Below, in pieces: positions 24,237-35,612 of a DNA stretch of 64,000 nucleotides. Both the position numbers and the translations under genes were made by a program. The first letter of the stretch is position 1, and every line of letters starts with the position of its first letter. The notes under the pieces were generated by a model. The model did no database searches. It saw nothing but the letters and a program-made list of their open reading frames with translations, and was not told where the DNA came from. This DNA comes from Gloeophyllum trabeum ATCC 11539 (taxonomy: Eukaryota > Basidiomycota > Agaricomycetes > Gloeophyllales > Gloeophyllaceae), in contig NW_006920421.1 of the NCBI RefSeq assembly GCF_000344685.1, positions 1,052,446 to 1,116,445 of the forward strand, in the 5' to 3' direction.

Positions 24237-24725
24237 TCTGGAGTCCGAGGGGCGCTATGGCATTGGGTGCATGTCGTACAAAGAATGGCTTCGGAAGTGC
24301 AGTTCAGACTTGACAAGAAGGACAATTCTTCACATGTCGTGGGAAGTGCCGCATTAGGTATGTTTTCCATATGTGGTCCGGGTAAGAGTCCGTCATCAGT
24401 CAACGATAGACGTGTAAACGGCGTCTCCTCAATAGTTAGTAGATACAAAGTAGATAGGCGAACAATCAGGTAAATTTGTTGCCATTTTTCGATATCAGTG
24501 AGGTTCGATGACGCAGGAGATTGCAGCCAGCTGGGCTACAAGTCAGCGAGGCATTCGAGACTGGGCAACGGCTCAGGAAAAATGTGTGTTGGTTTTATGA
24601 GGTTATCTCCACGAAACAATACTGATACAACACTGCAGCAAGAAGTACATGTTCACATATACAGCCTCAACTCCTCGAGTCAAACTAGAGCACCGCGTGC
24701 GTCACTAGTCCAGGAAAGCAATCGC

Positions 24726-25042
24726 CTAGCAGGAGCAGGCCTTGTCTTGGCTAGCGCAGTTGCAGCCGGAACCGGAGCCCTTGCAGGAGCACTGGCAGCA
24801 TGGACGGCATTACTGAGGTGCTGATTCCGCGTATAAATGAAACCGACGTACGCTGGAGGAGTGTGCCTTGTTAGCGCACCCAGCGCAGGCGCACTGGCCT
24901 TTGGGGCAACTGCAGGAGCCGGTGGTACAGTTGCTGTGCGGTGGTACAGTTGCTGTGCGAGATAAGAGGGTGAGCGCCTGTGGTCGGTGCGGAGGACATG
25001 CAGGCGGACTCACGAGCAGCTGTCAGCGCAGGAGCAGGCCAT
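24726..25042 (-). CDS. Metallothionein, 58 aa, three exons
   Basis: Small cytosolic thiol-rich protein that would bind Cu(I), Cd or Zn. Exons 25014-25042, 24852-24933 and 24726-24791 total 177 nt (58 codons plus TAG). The product has 15 cysteines in C-x-C and C-x(2-5)-C arrays: MACSCADSCSN, TTGSCSCPKGQCACAGC, then CSCKGSGSGCNCASQ and ACSC at the end. Introns are canonical (gtgagt...cacag and gtacgt...gccag). The gene is too short and too interrupted to show as an open frame. A TATA-like GCATAAAAGA (reverse strand, 25131-25140) lies about 90 nt upstream. The first 3' splice site is tandemly duplicated (see the repeat at 24921-24958). No aromatic residue occurs, typical of metallothioneins. Confidence 0.88.
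24921..24958. repeat. Perfect 19-bp tandem duplication containing the metallothionein 3' splice site
   Basis: Copies 24921-24939 and 24940-24958 (ggtggtacagttgctgtgc) are identical. Read on the gene strand, each holds ...gcacag|CAACTGTACCACC. Only the exon-proximal acceptor keeps the cysteine frame. Confidence 0.9.
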
Positions 25043-26594
25043 TGTCACGGTGAGAAGATGTAGTGAATTGGTAGGCTGGTAGATGTGCTGGCGTTGACCT
25101 GTCTGGGGAGTGGAGACCGTCTGAGCGATCTCTTTTATGCACTCGAGAATAGGGGCACGTCGGGATTCGGAACTGAGCCCAGAGACGCCGCGGATGCATA
25201 GATCCAGCATAAATGGAAAGAGTGCTCCAAGGTACCCGCCACACCCGCAGCTGCGTACACTCTAATGGAGCTCAGGACCGTGCATCAGGAAGGTGGGAGT
25301 TCGAAAGGTACGTCTGGAGGGGATGGGTGGGGAGCCCCGGCTTCGAGATTAGAAACAGGTTTCCTGAGACTAGCGTTTGAAATAAGATTCTATCTTAGCT
25401 CTCGCGATATCAGCCTCGCTAGAGGTAGGAGCCAGCCATAGCTTATGTACATTGGATATGAGAATGTCAATTTGAGTCAAGGGGCATTGCGTACCTCATG
25501 ATGCGACCTGCACCGCCCCGCTTCTATAACGAGGAACGTCACTCGCTGCACCGTCGAGTGCTTCAGGTAACTTGGCCAAATTATGTCCCTTCCCATCTAC
25601 CTCACATGCAGCAGTCCGCGCGTACGGTGTCGAATTTGGTATTTCAACATCATCTCCTCACCCAGGAACGTTGCCCACAATCTAGCGGCGACTTCCATGT
25701 ACGGCGATCATGCAGAAGCTATGGTTGAATGGTCAGCTTAACTGCCCAATAGTTAAATCATGGGGCATACATTACAGTCTAGGCAAATCGACCGGATGTT
25801 CTCATGCTGTCAGGCAATGAATATGCAGGTGCTAGAACCACTCAATCCTGTTGGATTGCTTTCCCTACATGATGCAGCCCAGACAAGTATAGGACAGCGC
25901 TTTCGATCTCATGCCCGCGTCGCGGATGGAATAGGATGGGTCAACCGTCAGAGGTGAACGTGATAGTAGCTCAATAGTCCTGCTGGGGGAGGCTCAGCCA
26001 TAGAGACCGTCGAGGGTTGACCGAGATAAAATGGTACTGGGCAGGGGTACCCTACCTAGGGCTATATATCTGAGCTGAGGGGACCATACCAGACATCGCC
26101 TTAATTGCGAGAGATTGCGAGGGTACTCAATCTCGTGATTCTCCCTTGAGCAGTAGTGAACATACTATCATAGGATGCTTGTAGACTGCTCTTGGAATAC
26201 TTTGCCTCCTTAGATTCCCTTCATAGGGTAGCGGTTAGACGGGTCCTATACATAATTCATTACTGGCAATGGGTGGTCATGAGTCGTCATGACTGGCCAT
26301 GGTGAATCACGGCTACCCATCGCTAGTAGGGGGTGCGCTGGCCAGCTGGGCCAAAGGTGGATGCATCTCCTGATTAACGTGGTTTTGATATAGACGCTGG
26401 CCTTCAACATTTGAACCTTTTTTTGCCAATGTGTTAGCAGAAACATGAGCAGACGCAGGATAGAGCATGCGCATGCCGCAAGGAACTGGGACGAACGAGT
26501 CGGTTTTGTCGCCTGAGGACGCGTCCTCGAGCGCTCGATCAGCCTTAACCTCCTTCGAAATCCGCCACAGGACTCCCCGAAATCCTCAATCTTT
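25043..26594. other. Intergenic, 1.55 kb, no recognised gene
   Basis: Holds the metallothionein promoter at its left end. Short open frames at 25498-25957 have no family match. Near 26255-26320 there is a cluster of short degenerate palindromes around a catgac/gtcatg core (for example gtcatgagtcgtcatgac). Nothing else is supported. Confidence 0.5.
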
Positions 26595-27670
26595 ATGTCG
26601 ACTTCATTCGGTCTCCCGTCGACCGCCCTCGAGAAGGTAACTGAGAAGACGAGACAAAGCTTAGAACGTCTGCGGATCCACCAGCGCGAGACCACTGACT
26701 TGTCCGTTCGTCAATCAATTACCTCACTCATGTGCTGGATAACCGATGCTGCTGCATCCACCGGGACCCCTTGGGGACTGCAGGTCGTCGTATCCAACGA
26801 GTAAACTCGCCGCTGTCCTCGTGCTACTCTTCGAACGCGCGGGGGAGCTCCGTGTACTCCTCACCACCCGGAGCAAGTCCCTCCGCGCACATCCCGGCCA
26901 GACCGCCCTGCCCGGGGGTAAAGTCGACGAGACAGACGTCGACATAGTGGCTACTGCTGTGAGTCCAGCTGCTCCCGCGCCTGCTGCACCTCTGGAGAAA
27001 CGTCTAGTACCGCGAAGCCCACGAAGAAGTCGGATTGCCGCTGAACTGCCCGCATGTGTATACCCTGTGTCTGCTGCGCCCCTTCTTGTCGTCGTCGAAG
27101 CTCTTTGTCACACCTGTGGTCGCTTTCTTGGGTGATGTCTCTGTTCTCGGCGGTCTGACGGCCAACGCGGAGGAAGTCGACTGCATCTTTGACCATCCCC
27201 TGGAGGCTCTCCTGGACCCCATCATAGCGAGGAAAGAACCATTGGTGCCTATCGGGAGCGAGCATTGGCCATACGAGGTCGAACTTCACGTATGTCAGCG
27301 CCTATAACGTTCGATGTCCCGGTACTAAGTCGAAGCAGAGCACCACGGACACCGTACTAAGCTGGCTCAATGGTGCTACGTACCGTATGCACCGCTTCCG
27401 CAGTTCAGCGTCTCCAATAAAGGGTTTGACATCAGAGATACTAGTACGCTGTCATTCTCAGACTAGTAGTTTATGCCGGTTGACTCGCCCTCATGCTGTT
27501 AGACTACCACCGCCGAGATTGCGTACGCTCGAACACCGACATACGAACGCTTTGCACCTGGGCAGATCAAAGAATTCTCGATCTTGTATCGCGTCCTCCA
27601 AGATTCTGGCTTGAACCAGGTGGTGATGGTGTCCAGCGCCCCTACATCCGGGACCGTGACCCCTGTGTAA
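26595..27670 (+). CDS. Nudix hydrolase, CoA diphosphatase (PCD1-like)
   Basis: Hydrolyses CoA or acyl-CoA to acyl-phosphopantetheine and 3',5'-ADP; the family is often peroxisomal. It starts MSTSFGLPSTALEKV at 26595. The CoA-specific UPF0035 motif is present (LLTTRSKSLRAHPGQ then ALPGGKVDETD), followed across a 49-nt intron by the Nudix helix YREAHEEVGLP, split at ...DIVATA|YREA. Later exons give HVYTLCLLRPFLSS, VTPVVAFLGD and FDHPLEALLDP, then LSWLNGATYRMHRF and PTYERFAPGQIKEFSILYRV. It ends at a TAA, 27668-27670. Introns are short (49-60 nt). No clear C-terminal SKL was found (the end is SGTVTPV), so peroxisomal targeting is not supported here. Confidence 0.85.
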
Positions 27671-27879
27671 CCCTATTAATCTCTATTCACCTCCTTCGCG
27701 TGTACGCAGAATTGATAGATAATTCGAGGGTATGTGCCTTCGTTACACGGGGCATAGGTACAATCACAAATACTACAACACATCCTCTATTAAACATGAA
27801 TAGTATAATCCTCCGTCGTCACCGAATCATGTATTAAAATCGTCAATATCGCGTAACTCGATGAGATGGACGAAATCAT

Positions 27880-28318
27880 TTAGTAAGTCGCCGCCGCACC
27901 CGTGGTACCCATCGCAGGCCCACCGGCCAAACCTCCACCGCCCACGCCCGGACCTGCCCCGGCGCCCGCCATGGGACCTGCTGCAGCCCTTCTGGGTCCG
28001 AAGAGCCCACCAGATCCCCAGTATGTATGAGTTCCCGTTCGTCGGGTGCGCGCGCCGAAGCAGTTGCAGCAGAGGATGTCGAAGATAATGTCGAATATGC
28101 CGATGATTATCTGGAGGGGTGGATCAGTTGGGATGAAGGTACCACGGCAATGGTTGGTGAAAGTAAACTTACAGTGGCGATAACGCCGAGAATAATCGAG
28201 GCGACGGCTACGACGCCGGTGACTACGGCAGTCACAGCAGCTGCAATCGTGGAGATGATGATACCCTAACAATCAAATCAACACCGGTCGTGCCTAGTAG
28301 CCACGCTGGACTTACCAT
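27880..28318 (-). CDS. Small two-segment membrane protein with Gly/Ala-rich tail, unknown function
   Basis: Exon 1 contributes only the initiator ATG (28316-28318); exon 2 follows a gtaagt...ttag intron. The protein begins MGIIISTIAAAVTAVVTGVV, a first hydrophobic segment. After a second intron comes IIIGIFDIIFDILCCNCFG, a second one ending in a Cys cluster. The tail is basic, then Gly/Ala/Pro-rich (AGPMAGAGAGPGVGGGG). It ends TGAAATY, TAA at 27880-27882, about 105 aa. The N-terminal MG and the CCNC cluster could be lipidated (inference). Small proteins of this kind occur in several mushrooms, but I know no function. It is not a hydrophobin: the eight-Cys pattern is absent. Confidence 0.7.
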
Positions 28319-29546
28319 GATGAAGTAAGATTGCTGATTAACACAGTCCTAGGATTCGGTACGAGGGGTATCAAGTGACGTCTGGAGGAAACTTTGGTAA
28401 ATCTTGAGCCTCCCGGACAGGTCTCCAGTGTTTAAGTAGCTCTTGGCTTCCACCATGACGTCGGTGTCGCATTACGAACCGAGGTGGCGACGGCTTATCT
28501 GCATGACCACAGATACATGGTGCAGAAGCCAATTCATCATTTGCGCCGAGGAGGAAGCCTGTATGTTGGAGAGTGAGAGCCATGAGGCGCGCTATTGTTA
28601 AGTCGCGTGACGTCACGCGATTCATTATGCTGCTACGCGCTGGGTGCTGTGAGTGACTTGTAGGAGTTCTATGGTGCCGAGTACGAAGAGATACGGCTGG
28701 GGTGGAGTAGCTTTAATCGAACAAAGCCGCCGGAACATATCAGGTCTCCACCGCGGGCGAGGTTGTGAGCTGCAGCCGAGGTGAAGGCAGAAAAGGCTTC
28801 TCAGATCCGAGAGCGAAGTGAGTAGTTTGGGAAGAGAGGCGGAATGAAGACGACATAGAAGATGAGGCCTACCAAGTAGTGATTCTGCGTGCGTCCGCAG
28901 GCGAAAGAAACTACGATGATTGCCATATTTGGCAGACTTGCGAATCATACCTGTACTCCCTGTCGCAAGAGGGAGCAAAAGGGACTGTCCCATTGATCAC
29001 ATTTCTGAACGTCACCGCGAGCACCATAGTGCGCAAGAGTTGTAGAGTGGAGGGTGGTCAGTGTGAGAGCCAGAGCGAGTAAGCCGTCCAGCCGAAGCAA
29101 GCAGGTAGCCCAGATCACGATGTCTAATCAACGCCAGCATATGGCGCTATGCTTGTATATAGTATTTCTGGGAAAGAAAGACATATGGCAGTCAAGCGTC
29201 CCTCTGTAATCTGGGGGGAGGCCAATGCAGAACACGTCAAGACTTTCAGTTGTGGTGGCCTGACCTTCCGCGCGCTTGCAAAATCAACATCAACTCAAAA
29301 GCTAAGAGGGATGTACGGTGCATGTCGGCAGGTGCGCGTGTGGTCAGCATGAACACAAACAGGCGAAGCTGAAGTCGACGGTGAAAGCCAAGCTCTGACA
29401 TACTCCAAGAAAGGAAACCTGAAGCTGATCGGATTGCTTCGGCCTTTGCCGCTTGCGGTGCCGCCTTCTGCCTGTGGCAATGAAGATGCAAAAGTTCTGT
29501 GGCTGCGACTCATCCTCCGGCTTCAGTACTTTCCCGTCTGCCAACG
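28319..29546. other. Intergenic, 1.2 kb; possible unrecognised spliced gene on the minus strand
   Basis: An 18-bp perfect palindrome lies at 28603-28620. On the reverse strand between about 29100 and 28625 several frames are hydrophobic and protein-like: around 29090-28960, LLRLDGLLALALTLTTLH in one frame and LLRTMVLAVTFRNVINGTV in another. GT-AG pairs are available, but I could not settle a gene model. Treat as unresolved. Confidence 0.3.
28603..28620. promoter_or_regulatory. 18-bp perfect palindrome with a TGACGTCA core
   Basis: tcgcgtgacgtcacgcga reads the same on both strands. The centre is the consensus ATF/CREB (bZIP) site. It lies about 285 bp upstream of the minus gene at 27880-28318, so it may act in its promoter (inference). 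Confidence 0.5.
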
Positions 29547-31534
29547 ATGTCTACATTGCAGAAGGACGCTGACGGATTCTACACGCCCGCACCCGAGGGT
29601 GAAGCTGGTACGTCTTCGATCGTATTGGGCGTGCATCGGATAAGTTGAAGAGACGCGTGCTATAGCTCCTGCAGCAAGTAGCAGCGCAAAGCCCGAGGAC
29701 GCGGAGGAGAAAAATGAGGGTATGGGACGTACATTTGCGTCTGGTGTAATTATAACTGAACTATGACCGTAGATGCAAGCGATCTGATCAAGTCTACCTT
29801 CGAGGTCGCGGTACGTCAAGCTCGTGCTCGTGTGCGAGGGTTCCAGTGTTCATGACTTGGGGGATAGGTGACGCTCGCCGACCAGCAAGCTGATCCAAAT
29901 TCACCGCTATTTAGTATCAAAACATTCGAGGAGCTTGGGCTGTACGTGGCGTGCATCTTGTGAGGAGGGACTGGAGGGACTGACGGGGATACAGACATGC
30001 GGATCTATTGAAGGGCATCTATGACATGGGATTCACAAAGCCCTCAAAGATTCAGGAGCGCGCTTTACCACTGTTGCTGAAGAACCCGTATGTTGCCCCG
30101 GATCCCCTACTAGTCATCAGCTGACTGTCTCTCGCGTCTGCACAGGCCCCAGAACATGATCGGTCAATCACAGTCCGGAACGGGGAAGACCGCCGCTTTT
30201 GTCCTTACTATGCTCAGTCGGATCAACTTCTCCAAGAACCAGCCTCAGGTAAGTCGTCATCCTTGTCCGTCAATCCTAGTAATCTCGGACTCCTTACTCA
30301 AGACATAACTCCAGGCTCTCTGCCTAGCACCCTCCCGTGAACTTGCGCGACAAATCATGTCTGTAGTAGTGGCCATGGGTAAGTTCACCCCCGTTCAAAC
30401 CGAGTACGCGATCAAGGACCACCTTCCGCGGGACGTGACCAAGATCACCGCGCATATCGTCGTCGGCACACCAGGGACGATGTTCAACCTGGTCCGCAAG
30501 AGGATTCTGGATGTCAGCGAAGTGAGCGTGTTCGTGCTGGACGAGGCGGACAACATGTTGGATCAGGACGGGCTGGGCGAGCAGACGCTGAAAGTGAAGA
30601 AGTGAGTGCTATCGCGACGTTCCGCGGCGAGTGTGAGGCTGATGGAGCGGAAGTGCGCTGCCGAAAGGCAAGCCCATCCAAATCATCCTGTTCTCTGCTA
30701 CCTTCCCCGATCACGTCCGGTCGTTCGCGTCCAAATTTGCACCGAACGCGAACAAGATCGAGTTGCAGAAGAATGAGCTGTCCGTTGAGGGTATCCGACA
30801 GTTTTACATGGATTGCAAGAACGAGGACCAGAAATATGATATCCTGGTGTCACTATACAAGCTGCTGACAATTGGTCAGAGCATAATCTTCTGCCAAGTG
30901 AGTGTAGATCTCCTTGTATTCTTCAAACACGTTATTGATTCGGCTCTTCTTTCCTCTGCTAGCATCGTCATACAGCAGACAGGATCTCGCAGCGCATGAC
31001 GGCCGAGGGGCACAAAGTCGCCTCGCTGCACGGCGCGAAGGACGGCGCGGAACGTGACGCCATCATCGACAACTTCCGTGAGGGGCGCGAGAAGGTCCTC
31101 ATCACGACGAACGTCGTCGCGCGGGGTATCGATATCCTGCAGGTCAACATGGTGGTCAACTACGACCTGCCGCTGATGAGCGAGCGGGATAACTATGGGA
31201 ACAAAGCTGATATGCGACCCGATATCGAGACGTACATCCATCGAATTGGTATGTCGACTTCAGTTGTTGCGAAGGAGCGTGAGGTGACATGATTGTGGTG
31301 TATAGGCCGGACAGGTCGGTTCGGACGGAAGGGTATCTCCATCAATTTCGTGCACGACAAGCGCACATGGGAGCAGATGCACCAGATCGAGGTTGCACTT
31401 GGCCGGGAAATCGCTCGTATAGAGACCACCGACCTGGACACGATGGAGGAGGTCGGTCTTGCCACTTTTATCCCGTTCAGTTCGCGAATGCTGACGATCT
31501 GGCTATGTAGCAAATGAAGAAGCACTTGAAGTGA
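29547..31534 (+). CDS. DBP5: DEAD-box ATP-dependent RNA helicase, mRNA export
   Basis: Remodels mRNPs at the cytoplasmic face of the nuclear pore (with Gle1 and InsP6) and acts in translation termination. It starts [20 protein letters not shown]. Helicase motifs in order: Q motif ([13 protein letters not shown]), I ([11 protein letters not shown]), Ia (APSRELARQ), Ib (VGTPGT), II (VLDEADNML), III (LFSATF), IV (SIIFCQ), V ([10 protein letters not shown]), VI ([13 protein letters not shown]). The Dbp5/DDX19 signature [19 protein letters not shown] and the insert [18 protein letters not shown] separate it from eIF4A. At least eight introns are seen, for example the one before [18 protein letters not shown]. 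It ends EEQMKKHLK with TGA at 31532-31534. All motifs are intact. Confidence 0.94.
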
Positions 31535-31979
31535 AGTTTCAAATTACAAAAGCTGTTGTACCCTCTGGATGTATCGATTGTAACGTGTTATTCCTGTCCT
31601 TTGCTTCATACCCGCTATTTCTTTGTATACGCAATTTGAGTTTTCGAGCGCAACCCGTGGGAACTGGCAATTCAGCCATCTGCATCATACCGTCCAACTC
31701 TTTCTCCTCACTCTGAATCCGGGCGTGCACAACTCTTCTGCGGACTTTGCTCCCTAAAACTTGCTGAGCTCTGTACTTCCTGTGCATGTATAATTATGGA
31801 TGCTTGCGCTCGGACATCGCTTCGGCCACGCTCAATCGCCACCGATCAAGGAAGACCTTGACTGTCCGAACTCCGAAGCTCAGAATATACGCAGGCCCGC
31901 ATCATGTCAGGATCAACTTTACATACTATGATACGCCATCGTTTGCAGCTCTTTCTTGACATCCCCTCCTCGCCGCGAA

Positions 31980-32544
31980 ATGTCCGGGAAGGCCCTTCCA
32001 ACCCTCACCGAATGGTCTAAACAGCACATCAGCGCCGTCTTCGAATCTCGCAATGACGCGGAATCGCTGCGAGCTGTGGAGGAGACGTTCTCACCCGATG
32101 TTAGAGTCCTGCTGAACGGTACGCCCGTTAATCGCGAAGGAGTCAAGCAACTCGTGGTGGCCATGCGCCGGGCCGCACCTGCTGGACTCAAGGTGGATTG
32201 GCAGGTCACTGTGGACGTACCCAAAGACCCAAGCAACAGGGTAGGTTGAGGATGGGGATATGTGCAATGTCCTCTCGCTAAAGTGCCTGCAGAATGGCGC
32301 GTTCGGAGGTGTTTATGTTGTTCGGGGGCAAAGGAAGGAGCTGCCTGGAACGAAGGGGGTGGTGGACATTGAACGTCACAAGTCCGTGAATGTCGTGTAA
32401 GTGGTTGCATCATTAACGAGCGATAGATATTGACCCGTGCTCCGCAGGATTCAATCGCAGTCAGAGGACCCGAGTACGGATAGTCGCAAGATCGTGAACC
32501 TGGTTTTCGTCGCAGCAGACTTGCCGACGAGGGCGAAGCTCTGA
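31980..32544 (+). CDS. Uncharacterised small protein, possible SnoaL/NTF2-like fold
   Basis: Three exons from the ATG at 31980 (MSGKALPTLTEWSKQHISAV). The helix-rich N-terminus is followed by EETFSPDVRVLLNGTPVNRE, which resembles the SnoaL/NTF2-like pattern of helix then strand. Exon 2 starts NGAFGGVYVVRGQRKELPGT and exon 3 ends LVFVAADLPTRAKL with TGA at 32542-32544. Length is about 150 aa. There are no cysteine clusters, signal or membrane segment. The exon junctions keep frame and use good splice sites. The fold is a guess from secondary-structure rhythm; the function is unknown. Confidence 0.65.
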
Positions 32545-33008
32545 ATGAGACCCGGGCACGCCAACTCGCAGGCAAGTGACAACACGACGGAACGGATACT
32601 TGACCGAGTAGAGCTACCACTTACCATCAACCTGTATGAGATGGAAGCAGCAAACTGTGGCACTAGCACGGCTCTCGATACCTCCAACTTGAAACCCCTT
32701 GGGCAGCCTGCGGGCCGCAGGAGATATCTGTGATCGCGTAGGGTAATTCAGTATTCACATTGTAATCTCCCGATATCCGTTATGTAGATGACAGTCTATG
32801 TAACAACAACTAATCCATAGTTTGTGTCAAAGCACCCCAATTCTTGATCGTACAGTACCTCCCTCAACCCCTTCAACCCGCAGCGTCGGAATGGAACCTA
32901 CAGGCTAGAAACCGGTGGGCGTAGGACTAGGTGCCGGTATCACTTCTGACTGACGCCTGCGCTCATCGCCTTGAGTGAGAACTTAGTACGGGCGATGACT
33001 GTAACACT

Positions 33009-33861
33009 TACAACTCCCTCACTGCAAATGGAATACCGGTCAAATAGGCTTTAGGACCTTATAGAACTGTGCGTACCTCTCAAGATGAAGTTTGCCAGAA
33101 CAGCGCAGAAGAGAGCGATACTTATGACTATAGGTCCCCATATTTGATCTATGCGAGGCAGTCAGAATCTGGGATGCAGATACAACTAGCAAGCATACCA
33201 AAGTGGTTGGGATCTCTCCTTCGGATCAGAGTAATTCTGTACTGATACAGCAGGTATCCGTAAACCTGAGGAACAAAAACCTTGGTACGGATAGACCGCA
33301 GCACAGAGCATGTCCGCTCACCACTATGGCAACACTGAGACCAGCATAAACGTAGGCAAAGTTCCTAGCGATCTGATCCTTCGATGTATTGAACAGAGCC
33401 AAGGAAAAGGTGCCCATCAGCATGGCGATGTTCAGGTATGACACCCATGCTATATTCCCTCCTGAGCATCACAGATATTGAGCTGTGCACTGCTACGCAC
33501 TTCGTTCGTTGGCAAACCAGACCTTCCCCTCCACCTTGATCGGCGTGGGGATCTTCTTCGGTACTCGCACCTGCGGGGGCACCGAGTTGATAGCATGATA
33601 ATCGCGCACAGTCGGCGGCTGCCCGTTCTCATCTTGTTCGGTATCAGGAATGTGATCCGCCCTAGTATAGCGCGCAGCCCGTTTGGGTCTCTTGGGCAGC
33701 GATGCGAGCGCCGAAGGCGAGAACGGCGAGAGCATGTCCGTCATCGCGTACCACGACCTGCGCATTAGGGAGTTCCGGCGCTCATCGTGCGGTCCATCGC
33801 CGTTCTGTGGCCTTGCCTGGGCGCCAGTTGTGGCAGCAGCAGCTATCGTGCTCGAGGGCAT
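33009..33861 (-). CDS. VTC1-like DUF202 membrane protein (vacuolar transporter chaperone type)
   Basis: Start ATG at 33859-33861. A long hydrophilic N-terminus (about 110 aa, Ser/Pro/Arg-rich) precedes the conserved DUF202 block: KVWFANERTWVSYLNIAMLM, then GTFSLALFNTSKDQIARNFA with a first membrane segment, AYVYAGLSVAIVVYGYLLYQ, and the loop ITLIRRRDPNHFDQIWGP, followed by the third segment VISIALFCAVLANFIL. Introns split ER|TWVS, IV|VYGY, HF|DQIWG and the tail. It ends RVREL with TAA at 33009-33011. Vtc1 is the small subunit of the polyphosphate polymerase complex on vacuoles; the long N-terminal extension is more than Vtc1 itself has. It is divergent from SIS1. Confidence 0.85.
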
Positions 33862-34150
33862 CGTCGGCGGCAGCGCTGAGGACTAACTTAAGGCGGAGGG
33901 ACGGCGGGCCACAAGGACCGGTGACTACCAAAGGAGGCAATAGGCGGGCGCCTTGGGCGGGAAAAGTGACGTCACGCTATGGGGCAGTAACTTCTAGTTT
34001 CTTCTGGTATATCCGCCAGCCACATCGTGGATTCCCGGCCAGCGGGATGCCAGCAGTTATATTACCGCCAGCGGGGCGTTGCGCCTTTTGCAACCTACCA
34101 TTCACTACACGACGTTACGAAACTTCCTGTTTTAACGACTTTTTGTCAAA
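33862..34150. promoter_or_regulatory. Shared promoter of the VTC1-like gene and SIS1, with ATF/CREB-like and HSE-like sites
   Basis: 289 bp between two starts. A consensus TGACGTCA lies at 33967-33974. A two-unit heat-shock element core GAAACTTC (GAA-nn-TTC) lies at 34119-34126, plus TTC-rich sequence near 33990-34005. HSEs are expected upstream of a J-protein gene; the short match makes this suggestive only. Confidence 0.4.
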
Positions 34151-35402
34151 ATGGGAACTGACTACTACAAGCTCTTGGGTGTGAGCAAGGATGCTAGCGA
34201 GGAGGACATCAAGCGGGCGTACAAGAAGATGGTAGGCATTTCTCTATAGCAATGTTGAGCATCGAGCACGTTGCTGACGATCACTTTTATGCAGGCGCTC
34301 AAATGGCACCCCGACCGAAACGCCGGGTCCGAGGAAGCCTCGAAGAAGTTCCAACAGGTAGGTCAAATCAGGATGTTACTCTTCTCGATATTAAGTTTCT
34401 GACACGTTCTGTTTGCAGATCTCCGAAGCATTCGAAGTCCTCAGTGATTCGAACAAGAGGGCGATTTACGATCAGTTCGGCGAAGAGGGTCTCAAGGGTG
34501 GAGGCCCGCCACCATCCGGCGGGGCAGGCATGGGTGGCTTCCCTGGTGGCTTCAGCAGCTTCCCAGGCGGCGGAGGGACTACGTTCACGTTCACGTCGGG
34601 TCCGGGAGGGTTTGGCGGCGGGCGTGGTGGATTCTCGCCGACCGACCCCAACAAGATCTTCGAGCAATTCTTTGGCGGGCTCGGAGGCGGCCTGGGTGGC
34701 ATGCGGGGCATGAGCGGCATGTTTGGCGGCGCAGACGATGACGACGACATGTCTGGGTTCAGCAGCTTCGGAGGCATGGGAGGCATGCCCGGTGGTTTCG
34801 GTCGGCGGACAGCACGGCAAGGCAGTCGGCCAGCGTCGCCAGGACCGCAACCGACACCGAAGGGACCATCAGAAATCACCCGCCCGCTGAAGGTGTCATT
34901 GGAAGATCTGTACAATGGAGCCTCGAAGCACGTCAAGGTTGGGCGGAGATTGCTGAGCGGTGGCACGGAGGATAAGGTCCTAGAAATCCAGATTCAACCT
35001 GGGTGGAAGAGCGGGACGAAGGTCCGGTTTGCTCGTGCAGGCAACGAGCAGCCAAACGGAGAGGCGCAAGACTTGGTCTTCGTTGTGGAGGAGAAGCCGC
35101 ACGATAGGTTCACACGCGATGGCGATGACCTGCACACGACCGTCAAGATCCCGCTTGTCGACGCGTTAACAGGGTCGGGCGGTACCAAGGTGGTCGAGCA
35201 CCTGGACGGACGGAAGCTCCAGGTGCCGGTACCTACCGGTATTGTCAAGCCTGGACAAGTGACAAGAATACCCAGCGAGGGTATGCCGATACGCAAGCAG
35301 GGAGGAAAGAAGAAGGGCGATATGGTGGTCAAGTGGGAGGTTGTCTTCCCCGACCGACTAACACCAGCCCAGAAGGAAGGATTGAGGAAGGTATTAGGAT
35401 AA
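34151..35402 (+). CDS. SIS1: Type II J-protein (DnaJ/HSP40), SIS1-like
   Basis: Co-chaperone that stimulates Hsp70 ATPase, cytosolic and nuclear. Three exons. The J domain is MGTDYYKLLGVSKDASEEDI, then ALKWHPDRNAG with the HPD catalytic tripeptide, then FEVLSDSNKRAIYDQFGEEG. A long Gly/Phe/Met-rich region follows (GGFPGGFSSFPGGGGTTFTF; GGMRGMSGMFGG), with an acidic DDDDD stretch. The C-terminal substrate-binding domains begin EITRPLKVSLEDLYNGASKH, with no zinc-finger repeats, which makes it type II (Sis1/DNAJB1) rather than Ydj1. It ends at a TAA, 35400-35402, about 370 aa. Confidence 0.93.
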
Positions 35403-35612
35403 GTGCCTCTGTAAGGATACATGGATCTTTTTTATTCGTTTCTTGAGGACTTGCTCGTGTATACCAATGTAATATATCACACTGCATACTATGTACTTCA
35501 CACAACGATCAATACTCGTTCTCACAATCATCTAAGGGATTTTTGGTGGCTGAGTGGCACACAAGAATTCGGATCATCGATGTTCCGTAGACAGTTGGAC
35601 GACAAACTCCTA

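Noticed and set aside
27880..28318. Hydrophobin
   Set aside because: Cysteines are clustered in one CCNC motif; the eight-Cys hydrophobin spacing is absent.
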